Shown here piece after piece: positions 45,029 through 54,837 of a DNA stretch of 64,000 bases. Made by a program: the position numbers and the translations under genes. Every line of letters starts with the position of its first letter. Position 1 is the first letter of the stretch. This stretch comes from Pseudomonadota bacterium (GTDB taxonomy: Bacteria > Pseudomonadota > Alphaproteobacteria > Sphingomonadales > Govanellaceae), in the NCBI GenBank assembly GCA_003577275.1, contig QEVO01000009.1:52920-116919 (forward strand), read 5' to 3'. Below the pieces are notes generated by a model that did not search any database, had not been told where the DNA came from, and saw nothing but the letters and a program-made list of their open reading frames with translations.

Positions 45029-46066
45029 TCAGGGGCAGGGGTTGGGATGCTGCTGATGGATGGCCTCGATCTCCTTGATGACCACGGCATCCAGGATAAC
45101 ATCCTTGGCGGCGATATCGGCCTTCAGTTGCGTCATCGAGGTGGCGCCGATGATGGCCGAGGTGATGAACGGGCGCGAGAGCACATAAGCGAGCGCCATC
45201 TGCGCCGGATCGAGGCCGTGGCCGCGGGCAAGGTCCACATATTGCCCGGCCACCGACTGGCCAAGCGCGCCGGCATAGCGCGTCATTTCGGAAAAGATCG
45301 TCAACCGTCCGCGCTCCGCTCCTTCGCCGCCGTGATACTTGCCGCTCAACAACCCCATGGCCATGGGAGAATAGGCCAGCATCGCCACTTGGTCGCGCAG
45401 CGCCATTTCGGCCAAGCCAATCTCGAAGGTGCGATTGAGAAGATTGTAAGGGTTTTGGATTGACTGCGGTCGCGGCCAGTTCCTCTCCACCGAAAGCTTC
45501 AGATATTGACTTAAGCCCCAGGGCGTTTCGTTGGAAATACCGATCTGCCGCACCTTGCCCGCTGCCGCCAGTTCTGCCAGCACGCCCAGGGTTTCCGCGA
45601 TCGGCACGGTGGCGGGGTCATCAGCGATGCGTTCAAAACCGAGGCGGCCGAAGTAATTGGTCCGCCGGTCCGGCCAGTGCAGTTGATAAAGGTCGATGTA
45701 ATCGGTGTTGAGGCGCATCAGGCTGGCGTCGATGGCGGCCATGATGTTGCGCCGGTCGAGGCGCACCGGATCGGGCCGGATGGGCCCCACTCCGGGGCCG
45801 GAAACCTTGGTAGCGAGAATGATCTTGTGGCGATCTTTGCGGCCCTTCAGCCAACTGCCGATGAAGGCTTCGGTGCGGCCGTAAGAGTCGGTGCGCCGCG
45901 GCACCGGGTACATCTCCGCCGTGTCGATGAAATTGACGCCTTGGGATAACGCATAATCCAATTGGGCGTGGGCGTCCGCTTCGCTGTTCTGGCGACCGAA
46001 GGTCATGGTGCCTAGGCAAATGGCGCTGACCTTGAGGCCGGTGGCGCCGAGTTCTCTGTACTCCAT
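45029..46066 (-). CDS. aldo/keto reductase (Tas/YghZ-like)
   Basis: A 345-residue NADPH-dependent reductase with the aldo/keto barrel: M-E-Y-R-E-L-G-A-T-G-L-K-V-S, L-G-T-M-T-F-G, the active-site pair F-I-D-T-A-E-M-Y and lysine in T-K-V-S-G-P-G-V-G, the histidine in Y-Q-L-H-W-P-D-R, and I-G-I-S-N-E-T-P-W-G. It resembles E. coli Tas. AAGGGG lies 6 nt before the start at 46066. It abuts tilS by one base and is divergent from arsR (112 bp). It has no known arsenic role. Confidence 0.92.
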   Translation of the reverse strand: MEYRELGATGLKVSAICLGTMTFGRQNSEADAHAQLDYALSQGVNFIDTAEMYPVPRRTDSYGRTEAFIGSWLKGRKDRHKIILATKVSGPGVGPIRPDPVRLDRRNIMAAIDASLMRLNTDYIDLYQLHWPDRRTNYFGRLGFERIADDPATVPIAETLGVLAELAAAGKVRQIGISNETPWGLSQYLKLSVERNWPRPQSIQNPYNLLNRTFEIGLAEMALRDQVAMLAYSPMAMGLLSGKYHGGEGAERGRLTIFSEMTRYAGALGQSVAGQYVDLARGHGLDPAQMALAYVLSRPFITSAIIGATSMTQLKADIAAKDVILDAVVIKEIEAIHQQHPNPCP

Positions 46067-46143
46067 GGGTAACCCCTTATGTTTTTTGACGCTGTAGTTT
46101 TTCCACATCCGGCATGGCCTTGCCAAGCTTGCAAAGAAAGCCG

Positions 46144-46189
46144 TTGACTGCGGATAATAGTTTTATAATATTGGAATTATGGAACCAAT
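46144..46189 (+). promoter_or_regulatory. candidate arsR promoter and operator
   Basis: TTGACT (46144-46149) and TAATAT (46166-46171), 16 bp apart, would start transcription at or within a base or two of the arsR ATG at 46179. ATTGG (46170-46174) and CCAAT (46185-46189) form a 5-bp inverted repeat across the start codon, a natural place for ArsR to block its own promoter. No good ribosome site precedes the ATG, so the message may be leaderless. Confidence 0.4.
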
Positions 46190-46502
46190 AGCTGCCGTGA
46201 CCGCGTTAAGCGCCCTGGCCCAGGATACCCGCCTGGCCATCTTTCGCTACCTCGTCACCCAAGGGCGGCAAGGGGCGGCCGCCGGCGACATCGCCCAGCG
46301 CTTCCAGTTGCCCAAGCCCACCCTGTCGTTTCACTTAAAAGAGCTGAAAAGCGCCGGCTTGGTGACCGCCGAGCGCCGGGGCCGATCGCTGATTTACGCC
46401 GCCGATCTGGCCGCCATGACGGCGCTGGTGGGCTATCTGACCGAAAACTGCTGCGCCGCCGATCAAGCCGCCTGCGGCCCTGTCCGCCCTATCTGCGCTT
46501 GA
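46179..46502 (+). CDS. arsR: ArsR-family metalloregulator
   Basis: A 107-residue winged-helix repressor. The DNA-reading region is G-D-I-A-Q-R-F-Q-L-P-K-P-T-L-S-F-H-L-K-E-L (about 39-60). The usual C-V-C pair in that helix is absent; instead cysteines cluster at the end (E-N-C-C-A-A-D-Q-A-A-C, then P-I-C-A), like the C-terminal As(III) sites of other ArsR groups. It opens the arsenic operon, with 14 bp to arsC. Confidence 0.92.
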   Translation: MEPIAAVTALSALAQDTRLAIFRYLVTQGRQGAAAGDIAQRFQLPKPTLSFHLKELKSAGLVTAERRGRSLIYAADLAAMTALVGYLTENCCAADQAACGPVRPICA

Positions 46503-46516
46503 AAGACGACCCTCAT

Positions 46517-47026
46517 ATGAGCGAGCAAAAAATCTACAATGTTCTGTTTCTGTGCACCGGCAATTCGGCCCGCAGCGTCATGGCCGAAGCAATCCTGAAC
46601 CATGACGGGGCCGGCCGTTTTCGCGCTTTCAGCGCCGGCAGCCAGCCCAAGGGCGCGGTGCATCCTGTGACCATCGAAACTTTGGCCCGCATGGGCCACG
46701 ACGTCTCCGCCTTACGCTCGAAAAGCTGGGACGAGTTCGCCGGACCTGAGGCTCCAGTGATGGATTTCATTTTCACCGTCTGCGACAACGCCGCCGGCGA
46801 GGCGTGTCCCATTTGGCCCGGCCAACCGGTCACCGCCCATTGGGGGTTTGAGGATCCGGCGGCTTTCCAGGGCTCGGATGCCGAGATACGGCTGAAGTTT
46901 GCGGAAATCTACGGCCAGATCGAACGGCGCATCCGCATTTTCGTCAACCTGCCCCTCGCCGCCCTGGACCGCTTGGCCGTTGAGCGAAAATTACGCGCCC
47001 TGGGACGCGCCGCCGATCATGTCTGA
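46517..47026 (+). CDS. arsC: arsenate reductase, low-molecular-weight phosphatase type
   Basis: A 169-residue enzyme reducing arsenate to arsenite. The phosphatase loop is C13-T-G-N-S-A-R-S near the N-terminus, and a second cysteine pair sits in [13 protein letters not shown], as in thioredoxin-coupled ArsC. Start 46517 is the ATG beginning M-S-E-Q-K; an upstream TTG at 46499 is less likely. Its end overlaps the ACR3 start by 8 bp. Confidence 0.94.
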   Translation: MSEQKIYNVLFLCTGNSARSVMAEAILNHDGAGRFRAFSAGSQPKGAVHPVTIETLARMGHDVSALRSKSWDEFAGPEAPVMDFIFTVCDNAAGEACPIWPGQPVTAHWGFEDPAAFQGSDAEIRLKFAEIYGQIERRIRIFVNLPLAALDRLAVERKLRALGRAADHV

Positions 47027-48080
47027 CGCCACCGCCGTCGCCCGCCCGTCATTAGGAATTTTCGAGCGCGGCCTGTCGCTGTGGGTGGCGCTGGCCATTC
47101 TTTTCGGCATCGCGCTGGGCAATATCGCGCCCGGCGTGATGACGGCGATATCGGCGCTGGAAGTCGCGCACGTCAATCTGCCCGTCGCCATTCTCATCTG
47201 GGCGATGATTTTTCCGATGATGGTCAACGTCGATTTCTCCAGCCTGCGTCATGTCGGCGAACGACCCAAGGGACTGGTGGTGACAATGGTGATCAACTGG
47301 CTCGTGAAGCCCTTTACCATGGCGGCGCTGGGGGTGCTGTTTCTGGAAGGCATTTTCGGCTCTCTTATTCCGCCCGACGTGGCGCAATCCTACATCGCCG
47401 GCATGATTCTCTTGGGCGTCGCCCCCTGCACCGCCATGGTGTTCGTGTGGAGCGAACTGACCCGGGGCGACGCCACCTATACCCTGGTTCAGGTGGCCTT
47501 AAATGACCTGATCATGATCTTCGCCTTCGCCCCGATCGCCGCTTTTCTCCTGGGGGCCAACAATATCCACGTGCCGTGGAATACGCTGTTGTTCTCGGTG
47601 CTGCTTTATGTGGTAACGCCGCTGGCTGCCGGCGCGCACTGCAGGCGACGCCTGCTGAACCGCGGCGGCGCGGTGAAAGTAGCGCGATTCACGGCCCAGG
47701 CAAAGCCTTACACGATCGCCGGATTGCTGCTGACGGTGGTGCTGCTGTTTGCCTTTCAGGGCGAGCGGATCATTGCCGAGCCCTATCATATTCTGCTGAT
47801 CGCCATCCCGCTGGTCGTGCAGAGCTACGGCATCTTCGCCATTGCGTATGTCTGGGCGTGGGGCTGGCGCATTCCCTATCCGGTGGCCGCGCCGTGCGCG
47901 CTCATCGGCACCTCCAACTTCTTCGAGCTGGCGGTGGCGGTGGCCATCAGCCTATTTGGCCTGCATTCGGGCGCGGCGCTGGCCACCGTGGTCGGGGTAC
48001 TGGTGGAGGTGCCGGTGATGCTGTCATTGGTAACCCTAGCCAATCGAACGCGGCCTCTATTCGACCGCCGCTCAGGCTGA
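47019..48080 (+). CDS. arsB: ACR3-family arsenite efflux permease
   Basis: A 353-residue inner-membrane carrier with about ten membrane helices. The conserved cysteine of the family lies in [14 protein letters not shown]; other signatures are M-M-V-N-V-D-F and [13 protein letters not shown]. It exports As(III) made by ArsC using the proton gradient. It is ACR3, not the unrelated E. coli ArsB fold, although arsB is often used as the symbol. Its stop is one base from the convergent cpoB stop. Confidence 0.95.
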   Translation: MSDATAVARPSLGIFERGLSLWVALAILFGIALGNIAPGVMTAISALEVAHVNLPVAILIWAMIFPMMVNVDFSSLRHVGERPKGLVVTMVINWLVKPFTMAALGVLFLEGIFGSLIPPDVAQSYIAGMILLGVAPCTAMVFVWSELTRGDATYTLVQVALNDLIMIFAFAPIAAFLLGANNIHVPWNTLLFSVLLYVVTPLAAGAHCRRRLLNRGGAVKVARFTAQAKPYTIAGLLLTVVLLFAFQGERIIAEPYHILLIAIPLVVQSYGIFAIAYVWAWGWRIPYPVAAPCALIGTSNFFELAVAVAISLFGLHSGAALATVVGVLVEVPVMLSLVTLANRTRPLFDRRSG

Positions 48081-48081
48081 G

Positions 48082-48972
48082 TTATTTACACCCCAGCGCT
48101 TTTTCTTCCTGCGCCCGGCGTTCCTTGGACTCAGGGGATTGCGGGAAGCGGCTTTTTAATTCCTTCAAGGCGTCGCAGGCGTCTTGCTTTTGGTCGATCT
48201 TGCCCAGGGTAATGCCGATTTTCAGCAAGTAAGCCGGGGCCTTGGGGCTTTTCGGGTAGGATTGATAGCCGGTCAAGAATTCCCGCGCCGCCTCCTTGTA
48301 AAGCCCGCGCACGAATAGCGACTGGCCGAGCCAGTACTGGGCATTGCCCGCAAGTTCATCGCCGCCATGGGCGCCGAGGAAAGAACGGAAGGCGGCTTCC
48401 GCCGCTTCATACTTGCCCTGGGCCAAGAGGGCGTAGGCGTAATTGTATTGATCCATGGGCGAACCTGCCGGCAGCGTCCCTTCAGCGGCGGTGCTGGTAT
48501 CAGCGGCTGTCGTCGCCGGCGGCAGTTCGTTGGGCTCTGAACCCGCCGCCGCAGCTCCCGCTACTCCCGCCGCTGCGCCGACGGGCGCGCCTTTGCCTTC
48601 CAGTTGATTGAAACGGAACTCGGCGTCGGCCATGAACGCCTCCAGCCGCTGGCGGCTGTCATCCGCCTGATGCTGCAGCTCCTCGAGCTGGCCGTTGAGC
48701 TGGCGCAACTGTTCTTCGAGCGCGCTGATCCGCCGCTCCATGTCGACGGCTTGCGGCGGGGGAATGGCGGGTGCGGCCGTTTCGTCCGCCGCCGGTACGC
48801 CATCCTTGAACACCTTGCGCTGTACAGCTCGGACTTCCTTTTCCAAGCGCTCGATGCGCTTTTCGATGGCTTGCGCCAGCGCCGGCTCAGCCATGCCCAT
48901 GCTGGCCGCCATCGCCGCCACAGCGGCCAGGATCAAGAACCGTGTTGCTTGTTTGTACATCACCAAAGCCAT
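48082..48972 (-). CDS. cpoB: Tol-Pal system coordinator CpoB/YbgF
   Basis: A 296-residue periplasmic protein linking the Tol-Pal machine with cell-wall synthesis at division. It has a signal peptide (ending A-L-A-Q-A), an N-terminal coiled coil (I-E-K-R-I-E-R-L-E-K-E-V-R, later S-A-L-E-E-Q-L-R-Q-L-N-G-Q-L), an Ala/Gly/Thr linker, and C-terminal TPRs (about 165-290: Y-N-Y-A-Y-A-L-L-A-Q-G-K-Y-E-A-A, Y-W-L-G-Q-S-L-F). It starts at 48972 or 48960. It is separated from pal by a terminator and a repeat. Confidence 0.92.
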   Translation of the reverse strand: MALVMYKQATRFLILAAVAAMAASMGMAEPALAQAIEKRIERLEKEVRAVQRKVFKDGVPAADETAAPAIPPPQAVDMERRISALEEQLRQLNGQLEELQHQADDSRQRLEAFMADAEFRFNQLEGKGAPVGAAAGVAGAAAAGSEPNELPPATTAADTSTAAEGTLPAGSPMDQYNYAYALLAQGKYEAAEAAFRSFLGAHGGDELAGNAQYWLGQSLFVRGLYKEAAREFLTGYQSYPKSPKAPAYLLKIGITLGKIDQKQDACDALKELKSRFPQSPESKERRAQEEKALGCK

Positions 48973-49056
48973 CCCGTTACCGACGCCAGACGTTAATGAC
49001 GCCACATGTTAATGTCGTGCATTTAAATAGAATCATGAGCAAGCATACTGTGTTTC

Positions 49057-49106
49057 GTCATCCCCGCGAAAGCGGGGAGGTGGATTCCCGCTTACGCGGG
49101 AATGAC
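49057..49106. repeat. short head-to-head palindromic repeat, copy 4
   Basis: GTCATCCCCGCG with its hairpin CCCCGC-GAAA-GCGGGG faces GCGGGAATGAC with hairpin CCCGC-TTAC-GCGGG. The shared joint is GGTGGATTCCCG. The ends (GTCAT and ATGAC) and inner GGATT echo copies 1 to 3, but the core differs; this is a separate, widespread subtype. It lies in the pal-cpoB gap. Confidence 0.75.
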
Positions 49107-49167
49107 GATTATGGGCCGGTTATGACCGTGCCTAACCGTATTTTGCTATAAGGTCGATCATAACGAA

Positions 49168-49198
49168 AACCCGCGCTTTTTATAAAAAAGCGCGGGTT
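49168..49198. terminator. Rho-independent terminator after pal
   Basis: AACCCGCGCTTTTT (49168-49181) pairs perfectly with AAAAAGCGCGGGTT (49185-49198) around a three-base loop, 31 bp past the pal stop. The A and T runs within the stem make it a bidirectional signal. Confidence 0.88.
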
Positions 49199-49229
49199 CC
49201 CTTATCCTCGACGATAGGCGGTGGCGCGA

Positions 49230-49748
49230 TTACTTTACCACCATGACGCCGCGGCGATTTTGCGCCCAGGCCTCTTCATCGCTGCCCAGCACCGCTGGCC
49301 GCTCCTTGCCGTAGCTGATGGTTTCGATGCGCGCGGCATCGACGCCCAGAGCGACCAGGAAGTTCTTGGTGGCATTGGCGCGGCGTTCGCCGAGCGCCAG
49401 GTTGTATTCCCGGGTGCCGCGTTCGTCGCAGTGGCCTTCAACGGTCACATTGACCGAGGGGTAGCTTTGCAGCCACTGCGCTTGCGCGCGCAGGGTCGCT
49501 TCCTGGTCCGGCCGAATGTCATACTTGTCGAAATCGAAGAACACCCGGTCGCCGGCCACCTTGTTGAGGTGCTCCTGGGTGCCGGGGGTCGGGCCGGTTT
49601 CAACCGGCGGCGCCGGCGGTGTGGGGGCGGGCGCTGCCTGCTGCTGAACTTCCGGCTCCTTAGCCTTTTGCGTGTTGGCGCAAGCGGCAATGAGCAGCGC
49701 GGCCGCTCCCATGACGATCATTTTTAGTGCTAGGCTTCTGTGAAGCAT
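49230..49748 (-). CDS. pal: peptidoglycan-associated lipoprotein Pal
   Basis: A 172-residue outer-membrane lipoprotein that binds peptidoglycan. It has a signal peptide with lipobox L-I-A-A-C at about 23, a Pro/Ala linker (about 35-58), then an OmpA-type domain with [23 protein letters not shown] and L-G-E-R-R-A, holding the diaminopimelate-binding Asp and Arg. It lies after tolB with a 176 bp gap, so it has its own promoter or reads through. Confidence 0.97.
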   Translation of the reverse strand: MLHRSLALKMIVMGAAALLIAACANTQKAKEPEVQQQAAPAPTPPAPPVETGPTPGTQEHLNKVAGDRVFFDFDKYDIRPDQEATLRAQAQWLQSYPSVNVTVEGHCDERGTREYNLALGERRANATKNFLVALGVDAARIETISYGKERPAVLGSDEEAWAQNRRGVMVVK

Positions 49749-49924
49749 TTTTGGATTTCCTTCGTAATAGCGTTATGTTCGCGCTGAAACCGCGCCACTC
49801 GGCGAGGCATCGTGGTGACTAGTCGAGTTACCCGTTTATTGGAAGTCCAAAAACGGCGTTTACCCTTTTGATATAGCTCCTGACCAAAAAACCTTGTACG
49901 GCATATAATTATAGGGCCCTGTTC

Positions 49925-51265
49925 TTACTGGATCAAGGGCGACCATGCAGGATCTGAGGCGTCGAGGGGGGTAACCACCCGACGCAGATTATAGCCGGTC
50001 AGGTCCACCGACCACAGGCTGCTGCCGCCCCCCCGTCCATAACGGTCATAGGGGGCCTGACGGAAGAAGATCAGCACCCGGCCGTTGGGCGACCAGGTCG
50101 GCCCTTCATCGAGGTAGCTCTCCGATAACAGCCGTTCGCCCTTGCCGTCGGGCTTCAAGACGCCGATGTAAAAGCGGCCGTTGGCCTGCTTGGTAAAGGC
50201 GATGAGGTCGCCGCGGGGCGACCAAACCGGGGTCGAATAGCGGCCCTGGCCGAAGCTGATGCGCTTCACGTTCTTGCCGTCAGCGTCCATGGTATAGAGC
50301 TGCCGGGTGCCGCCGCGGTCGGAATTAAACACAATCTGACGGCTGTCCGGAGAATAGCTGGGCGAGGTATCGATATTGGGATCAAAGGTCAACCGGGTCG
50401 AACGCCGGGTGCGCAAGTCCATCTCATAGATATCCGAGTTGCCGCGCTGCGCCAAACTCATGATGACCTTGTTGCCGTCGGGGGAAAAGCGCGGCGCAAA
50501 GGTCATGCCGGGAAAGTCGCCCAGCACCTCCTGCTTGCCGCTGTCGATATTATAAAGGTAGACCCGCGGTCGGTCGTTATAATAGGCCAGATAAGTGATT
50601 TCCTGCATGTTCGGCGAGAAGCGGGGGGTGAGCACCAGATCCTTGCCGTCGGTCAGGAAGCGGTGGTTGTAGCCGTCCTGATCCATCAGCGCCAAGCGCT
50701 TGATCCGTTTCTGATTGGGCCCGCTTTCGGAAATATACACAATGCGGGTGTTGAAATAGCCATCCTCGCCGGTCAGCCGCTTATAGATGGCGTCGGAGAT
50801 CATGTGCGCGATCTGCCGCCAGGTGCGCGGCGCGGAATAGTATTGCAGGCCAGACATCTGGCTTTCGCCGAGCACGTCCCACAGCCGGTATTCGACGCGG
50901 ATGCGGCCGTCGTTTTGCAGTTGCACCTGACCGGTGACCAGCGCCTGGGCGCCGATCGCCCGCCAGTTGCCGAAGCCGGGGCGGCCGCCCGGCACCTCCT
51001 TGATGCGGATAAACGCCTTGGGGTCGACGGGACGAAACAGCCCGGAGCGGGCCAGGTTATTGGTGATGACGGCGGCGATGTTGCGGCCGATCTCCTCGGT
51101 ACTGCCGTCCTGGGTCAGCTCCGCCGCCTTGCCGGCAAAATCGGGAACGGCGATGGGCAGCGGATCGACGTTGCCGCGGGTGATATCGACCCGCAACACC
51201 GCCGCGGCCGGCGTGGCCAGGGCGATCAGCGTCAGGCCCACCAGCAACGAAAGTAATTTTTTCAC
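49925..51265 (-). CDS. tolB: Tol-Pal translocation protein TolB
   Basis: A 446-residue periplasmic protein with a signal peptide (about 1-23, ending A-A-A), an N-terminal domain (I-A-V-P-D-F) and a six-bladed propeller built from repeats such as [22 protein letters not shown] and [12 protein letters not shown]. It links TolA with Pal. The start is GTG at 51263-51265 with AAGGAG 7 nt upstream; a longer ATG frame to 51298 has no such site. It is 29 bp after tolA. Confidence 0.96.
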   Translation of the reverse strand: MKKLLSLLVGLTLIALATPAAAVLRVDITRGNVDPLPIAVPDFAGKAAELTQDGSTEEIGRNIAAVITNNLARSGLFRPVDPKAFIRIKEVPGGRPGFGNWRAIGAQALVTGQVQLQNDGRIRVEYRLWDVLGESQMSGLQYYSAPRTWRQIAHMISDAIYKRLTGEDGYFNTRIVYISESGPNQKRIKRLALMDQDGYNHRFLTDGKDLVLTPRFSPNMQEITYLAYYNDRPRVYLYNIDSGKQEVLGDFPGMTFAPRFSPDGNKVIMSLAQRGNSDIYEMDLRTRRSTRLTFDPNIDTSPSYSPDSRQIVFNSDRGGTRQLYTMDADGKNVKRISFGQGRYSTPVWSPRGDLIAFTKQANGRFYIGVLKPDGKGERLLSESYLDEGPTWSPNGRVLIFFRQAPYDRYGRGGGSSLWSVDLTGYNLRRVVTPLDASDPAWSPLIQ

Positions 51266-51294
51266 GGCAACACTCCTTAAGATGCAACGCCCCA

Positions 51295-52101
51295 TCATCC
51301 GCCCAACATTTCCTTGGGATCAAAGATCAGCTCGGTTTCGCGCCAAATATCATACGTATCCGCCGGCAATTTCAAGGGCGCGCAGCGCTGAATGGCGCGC
51401 CGCGCGCTTTCCGCGGCGACGCGGAAGAATTCCTGGCCCGGCGCGTACATGCGGGCGCTGTCGACGATTTCCGGGGCGCGGGCCAGCGCGCCGTTGGGCA
51501 GCAGGTAAATGCGGATTTTGACTTGCAGCTCCTCGGCTCCCCGCGCGCCGGCGGGCACGCTCCAGCACGGCTCCACCTGGGACCGGATCAGGCTGCGCAG
51601 GCTGGCCGCCATCTGCGCGGTATCGATTGCCGAGCGCTGCGGGCGCTCCAACAGTTTGGAGGCGTCAAACGGCTTCTGAGGCGCCTCCGCGGTGGGCGCC
51701 TCCTCGACGCTTTTGTCAAGCAGCGCGGCAATGCGGCTGGCGCTGAATCGGCTGGGCGGCGTCGGCTTGCGCTTGGGCGAGGCGGCCGGCGTCTTCGGTT
51801 CGGGCTTTTCCGCCTCCTTCGGCTTTTTTTCCGGCTCGGGCAGCGGCACGGCGTCATCGGGCGGCGTCGGCTCAGGCTCGACGGCAGCCTGCTGCTCCTC
51901 CACTGGCTTTTCTTCCGGCTTCGGCTCTTCCCTAGGCGGCGGCGGCGCTTTCGCCACCTCTTCAAGGCGCTCTACCAGCTCCGCCGGCACGAATTCCTCT
52001 TCGATCACCTCCGTCTCCCGGGTCAGAAACGGCAGCTTCATCGCCAGAAAGGCAATGAGGGCCGCATGTCCCAGCGCCGATATGATGATCGCCTTTTTCA
52101 C
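51295..52101 (-). CDS. tolA: TolA-type energy-transducing protein
   Basis: A 268-residue protein with one N-terminal membrane helix containing the S-A-L-G-H-A-A-L segment that contacts TolQR. A long Pro/Glu/Lys-rich stalk spans about 40-125, and a C-terminal TonB/TolA-like domain about 165-268 ([22 protein letters not shown]). It starts at GTG 52101. The stalk is shorter than in E. coli and lacks the Ala/Lys helix, as usual for alphaproteobacteria. Confidence 0.9.
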   Translation of the reverse strand: MKKAIIISALGHAALIAFLAMKLPFLTRETEVIEEEFVPAELVERLEEVAKAPPPPREEPKPEEKPVEEQQAAVEPEPTPPDDAVPLPEPEKKPKEAEKPEPKTPAASPKRKPTPPSRFSASRIAALLDKSVEEAPTAEAPQKPFDASKLLERPQRSAIDTAQMAASLRSLIRSQVEPCWSVPAGARGAEELQVKIRIYLLPNGALARAPEIVDSARMYAPGQEFFRVAAESARRAIQRCAPLKLPADTYDIWRETELIFDPKEMLGG

Positions 52102-52126
52102 CCGCCAATCCCGAAAACAGGCTGCC

Positions 52127-52585
52127 CTACTTCTTTTGCTTGTCTGGCCGCAGCGTCTCGGTGACCAGGGCGACCTTGGCGAAGCCGGCGTTGTTCAAGA
52201 CTCCCATCACTTCGGCGATGCGGCCATACTCGACCTTGGCGTCGCCGCGGACATAAATCCGATCATCGGGCCGGGTCGCGGCGATGGCCTGCAGGCGCGA
52301 CGCCAGCTCCTCGAATGGAATTTCCTCATCCATCAGAAAGATCGCGCCGTTCTCCTTGATGCTGACCGCCAGCGGCACGGCGTCCTGCGGCAAGGATCGC
52401 GCCTTGGTGCGCGGCAGATCCACCTGGACGCCGACGGTCAAGAGCGGCGCGGTGACCATGAACACCACCAACAGCACCAACATGACATCGACCAGCGGCG
52501 TCACGTTGATGTCGCTCATCGGCCGATGGCGACGGCGAAACCCGCTGCCTTCGCGCGCCCCGGACGAGGATGACTGCATGGCCAT
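52127..52585 (-). CDS. tolR: TolR (ExbD family)
   Basis: A 152-residue inner-membrane protein with one membrane helix at about 27-48. It includes D-I-N-V-T-P-L-V-D-V-M-L-V-L-L, where the aspartate is the proton-path residue, and a periplasmic domain after it. With TolQ it forms the proton-driven motor. Its ATG shares one base with the tolQ stop (TGATG). Confidence 0.96.
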   Translation of the reverse strand: MAMQSSSSGAREGSGFRRRHRPMSDINVTPLVDVMLVLLVVFMVTAPLLTVGVQVDLPRTKARSLPQDAVPLAVSIKENGAIFLMDEEIPFEELASRLQAIAATRPDDRIYVRGDAKVEYGRIAEVMGVLNNAGFAKVALVTETLRPDKQKK

Positions 52586-53307
52586 CAGTGTTGCCCTTCC
52601 TCAAGCTGGCGCGACAGAATGGTGTTGAACTCGTCGGCGAAGCCTTCCAAGCGATTGGCGTAACGGCCCATATCGTTGGTGATCTTATTGTAGGCGACCA
52701 CCGCCGGGATCGCCGCCACCAGCCCCATGGCGGTGGCGAACAAGGCTTCGGCAATGCCGGGGGCCACTACGGCGAGCGAGGTGTTGTGGCTTTGCGCAAT
52801 GGAGGTAAAGCTGTTCATGATCCCCCACACCGTGCCGAAAAGGCCGATGAACGGCGCGGTGGAGCCAACGGTGGCCAGAAAGTTCAAGTAGCTTTCCAGC
52901 CGTTCCATTTCCCGTGTCACCGTCACCCGCATCACTTTGTAGATGCGGTCTTGCAGACCCACGGTCTTGGCCAGGCCGGTGGCCGGGCCCAAGGAGCGCT
53001 GCCACTCCCGCATGGCGGCGACGAACAGCATCGCCATCGGATGATCGGGGTGATTGCGAATGCGGTCAAACAGTCCCTCCAGCGAGCGGCCGGACCAGAA
53101 TTCATCCTCGAAAAGATCAGCCTTGCGCGTCACCTGGCGCATCAGCCGCACCTTGTCGATGATGATCGCCCAGCAGCCGACGGAGGCGAACAGCAACACC
53201 AGCATCACGATCTGGACCACGATGTCGGCTTGCAGGAAGAGCCCCCAGACGGAAAAGTCGCCGGTGGCGGTGCCGCCGAGCGCCGTTGTTTCTATGGTTT
53301 CTGGCAT
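52585..53307 (-). CDS. tolQ: TolQ (MotA/ExbB family)
   Basis: A 240-residue inner-membrane protein with three membrane helices: about 20-42, a pair near 130-155 (A-T-V-G-S-T-A-P-F-I-G-L-F-G-T-V-W-G-I-M) and about 170-195. The G-S-T-A-P-F-I-G-L-F-G-T-V-W-G stretch is the family signature. Start 53307 is M-P-E-T-I; the frame extends to 53358 without family support. It follows ybgC by 23 bp. Confidence 0.96.
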   Translation of the reverse strand: MPETIETTALGGTATGDFSVWGLFLQADIVVQIVMLVLLFASVGCWAIIIDKVRLMRQVTRKADLFEDEFWSGRSLEGLFDRIRNHPDHPMAMLFVAAMREWQRSLGPATGLAKTVGLQDRIYKVMRVTVTREMERLESYLNFLATVGSTAPFIGLFGTVWGIMNSFTSIAQSHNTSLAVVAPGIAEALFATAMGLVAAIPAVVAYNKITNDMGRYANRLEGFADEFNTILSRQLEEGQH

Positions 53308-53330
53308 GGAATGGACGTCCTTAAGTTTAC

Positions 53331-53804
53331 CTAGCCCCGCGCCGGGGCATCTGAACAAACGAGCGTGTTGAAAATATGGCGAATGGGGCGCGGCAACGGC
53401 CGCGGCCGGCCATCCTGGCCGATCACCGCCGCCTTGACCAGACCTTTCGCCAGCACCGTATCATCCCGCCGCACCACCTGCGCCATGGTGACTGTCGCGC
53501 CGGTGCAGGAGACGATGCCGGTCACTACTGCCAAGAGATCGCCCAGCCGGGCGGGGGCAAGATAATCGACCTCGGCGCGGCGCACAACAAAACCTATGGG
53601 CTGGCCATGGACGCCGGCGATCAGCCGGCCGTGTTCGACATTGAGAAGTCGCAGGAAATCGGTGCGGCCGCGCTCCATGAATTTCAAATAGTTGGCGTAA
53701 TAGACGATGCCGGCGGCATCGGTATCCTCATAATAGACCCGCACCGGCAGCTGGTGGCGTTTATCGACGAGGGCGCCGCCGAACGGCAGCGGCTCAGTCA
53801 TCAT
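53331..53804 (-). CDS. ybgC: Tol-Pal-associated acyl-CoA thioesterase YbgC
   Basis: A 157-residue hotdog-fold thioesterase with the 4-hydroxybenzoyl-CoA-thioesterase motif [16 protein letters not shown], whose second Asp is catalytic, and [11 protein letters not shown]. It usually opens the tol operon and is thought to act in phospholipid metabolism. Two ATG codons (53804, 53801) are possible starts. It overlaps ruvB by 11 bp. Confidence 0.96.
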   Translation of the reverse strand: MMTEPLPFGGALVDKRHQLPVRVYYEDTDAAGIVYYANYLKFMERGRTDFLRLLNVEHGRLIAGVHGQPIGFVVRRAEVDYLAPARLGDLLAVVTGIVSCTGATVTMAQVVRRDDTVLAKGLVKAAVIGQDGRPRPLPRPIRHIFNTLVCSDAPARG

Positions 53805-54837
53805 CCTTCTCCGTCATGAGATCGAGTTGAACCGGGCGCGCGGCGGGCGCGGTCAAGCCGATATGGTTGAAGCCAAGCGCGCCCAGCATCCGCCCGCGCG
53901 GCGTGCGCTGCACGAAGCCTTGCTGAATAAGATAAGGCTCGATGATCTCCTCGATGGCGTCGCGGGGTTCCGACAGCGCCGCCGACAGCGTTTCCACCCC
54001 CACCGGCCCGCCGCCGTAAGAGACGCCGATGCATCGCAGATAGCGATGATCCATGGCGTCCAGCCCGCGCTTGTCGACTTCCAGGCGCAAGAGCGCCTGA
54101 TCGGCAACATGGGCGTCGATCCGCGCCGCGCCGGCGACCAGCGCGAAATCGCGCACCCGGCGCAACAGCCGGCCGGCGATGCGCGGCGTGCCGCGGGCGC
54201 GGCTGGCGATTTCCCGCGCCCCTTCGTCGGTGATCGGCGCGCCCAGGATGCGCGCGCCGCGGCGCACGATCTCCTCCAGCTCCTCGACCTGGTAAAATTC
54301 CAGCCGCACCGGGATGCCGAAGCGGTCGCGCAACGGCGTGGTGATGAGACCGGAGCGGGTGGTGGCGCCCACCAGGGTGAATTTAGGCAGGTCGATCCGC
54401 ACCGAGCGCGCCGCCGGACCTTCGCCGATAATCAGGTCGAGCTGGAAATCCTCCATCGCCGGATAGAGGATTTCCTCCACCGCCGGATTGAGGCGATGGA
54501 TCTCGTCGATGAACAAAATGTCGTTGGCTTCCAGATTGGTCAAAAGTGCGGCAAGATCGCCCGCCTTGGCGATCACCGGGCCGGAAGTGGCGCGAAAGTT
54601 AACCCCCAGTTCGCGGGCGAGGATTTGCGCCAGCGTGGTTTTGCCGAGCCCCGGCGGGCCATAGAACAAGGTATGGTCCAAAGCCTCGCCGCGCTGGCGC
54701 GCCGCACTGATGAACACCTTCAAGTTTTCCCGCGCCTGGCGCTGGCCGATGAACTCTTCCAGCCGCGCCGGGCGCAGGGACGAATCCTGGTCCTCCTCGC
54801 GCCGGCCGCCGGATATCAGCCGTTCCGCTTCGCTCAT
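53794..54837 (-). CDS. ruvB: Holliday-junction helicase motor RuvB
   Basis: A 347-residue AAA+ ATPase driving branch migration. Marks are [12 protein letters not shown], Walker [10 protein letters not shown], Walker B F-I-D-E-I-H-R-L, sensor 1 G-A-T-T-R-S-G, sensor 2 [10 protein letters not shown], and the C-terminal winged helix. It overlaps ruvA by 4 bp. Confidence 0.98.
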   Translation of the reverse strand: MSEAERLISGGRREEDQDSSLRPARLEEFIGQRQARENLKVFISAARQRGEALDHTLFYGPPGLGKTTLAQILARELGVNFRATSGPVIAKAGDLAALLTNLEANDILFIDEIHRLNPAVEEILYPAMEDFQLDLIIGEGPAARSVRIDLPKFTLVGATTRSGLITTPLRDRFGIPVRLEFYQVEELEEIVRRGARILGAPITDEGAREIASRARGTPRIAGRLLRRVRDFALVAGAARIDAHVADQALLRLEVDKRGLDAMDHRYLRCIGVSYGGGPVGVETLSAALSEPRDAIEEIIEPYLIQQGFVQRTPRGRMLGALGFNHIGLTAPAARPVQLDLMTEKDDD

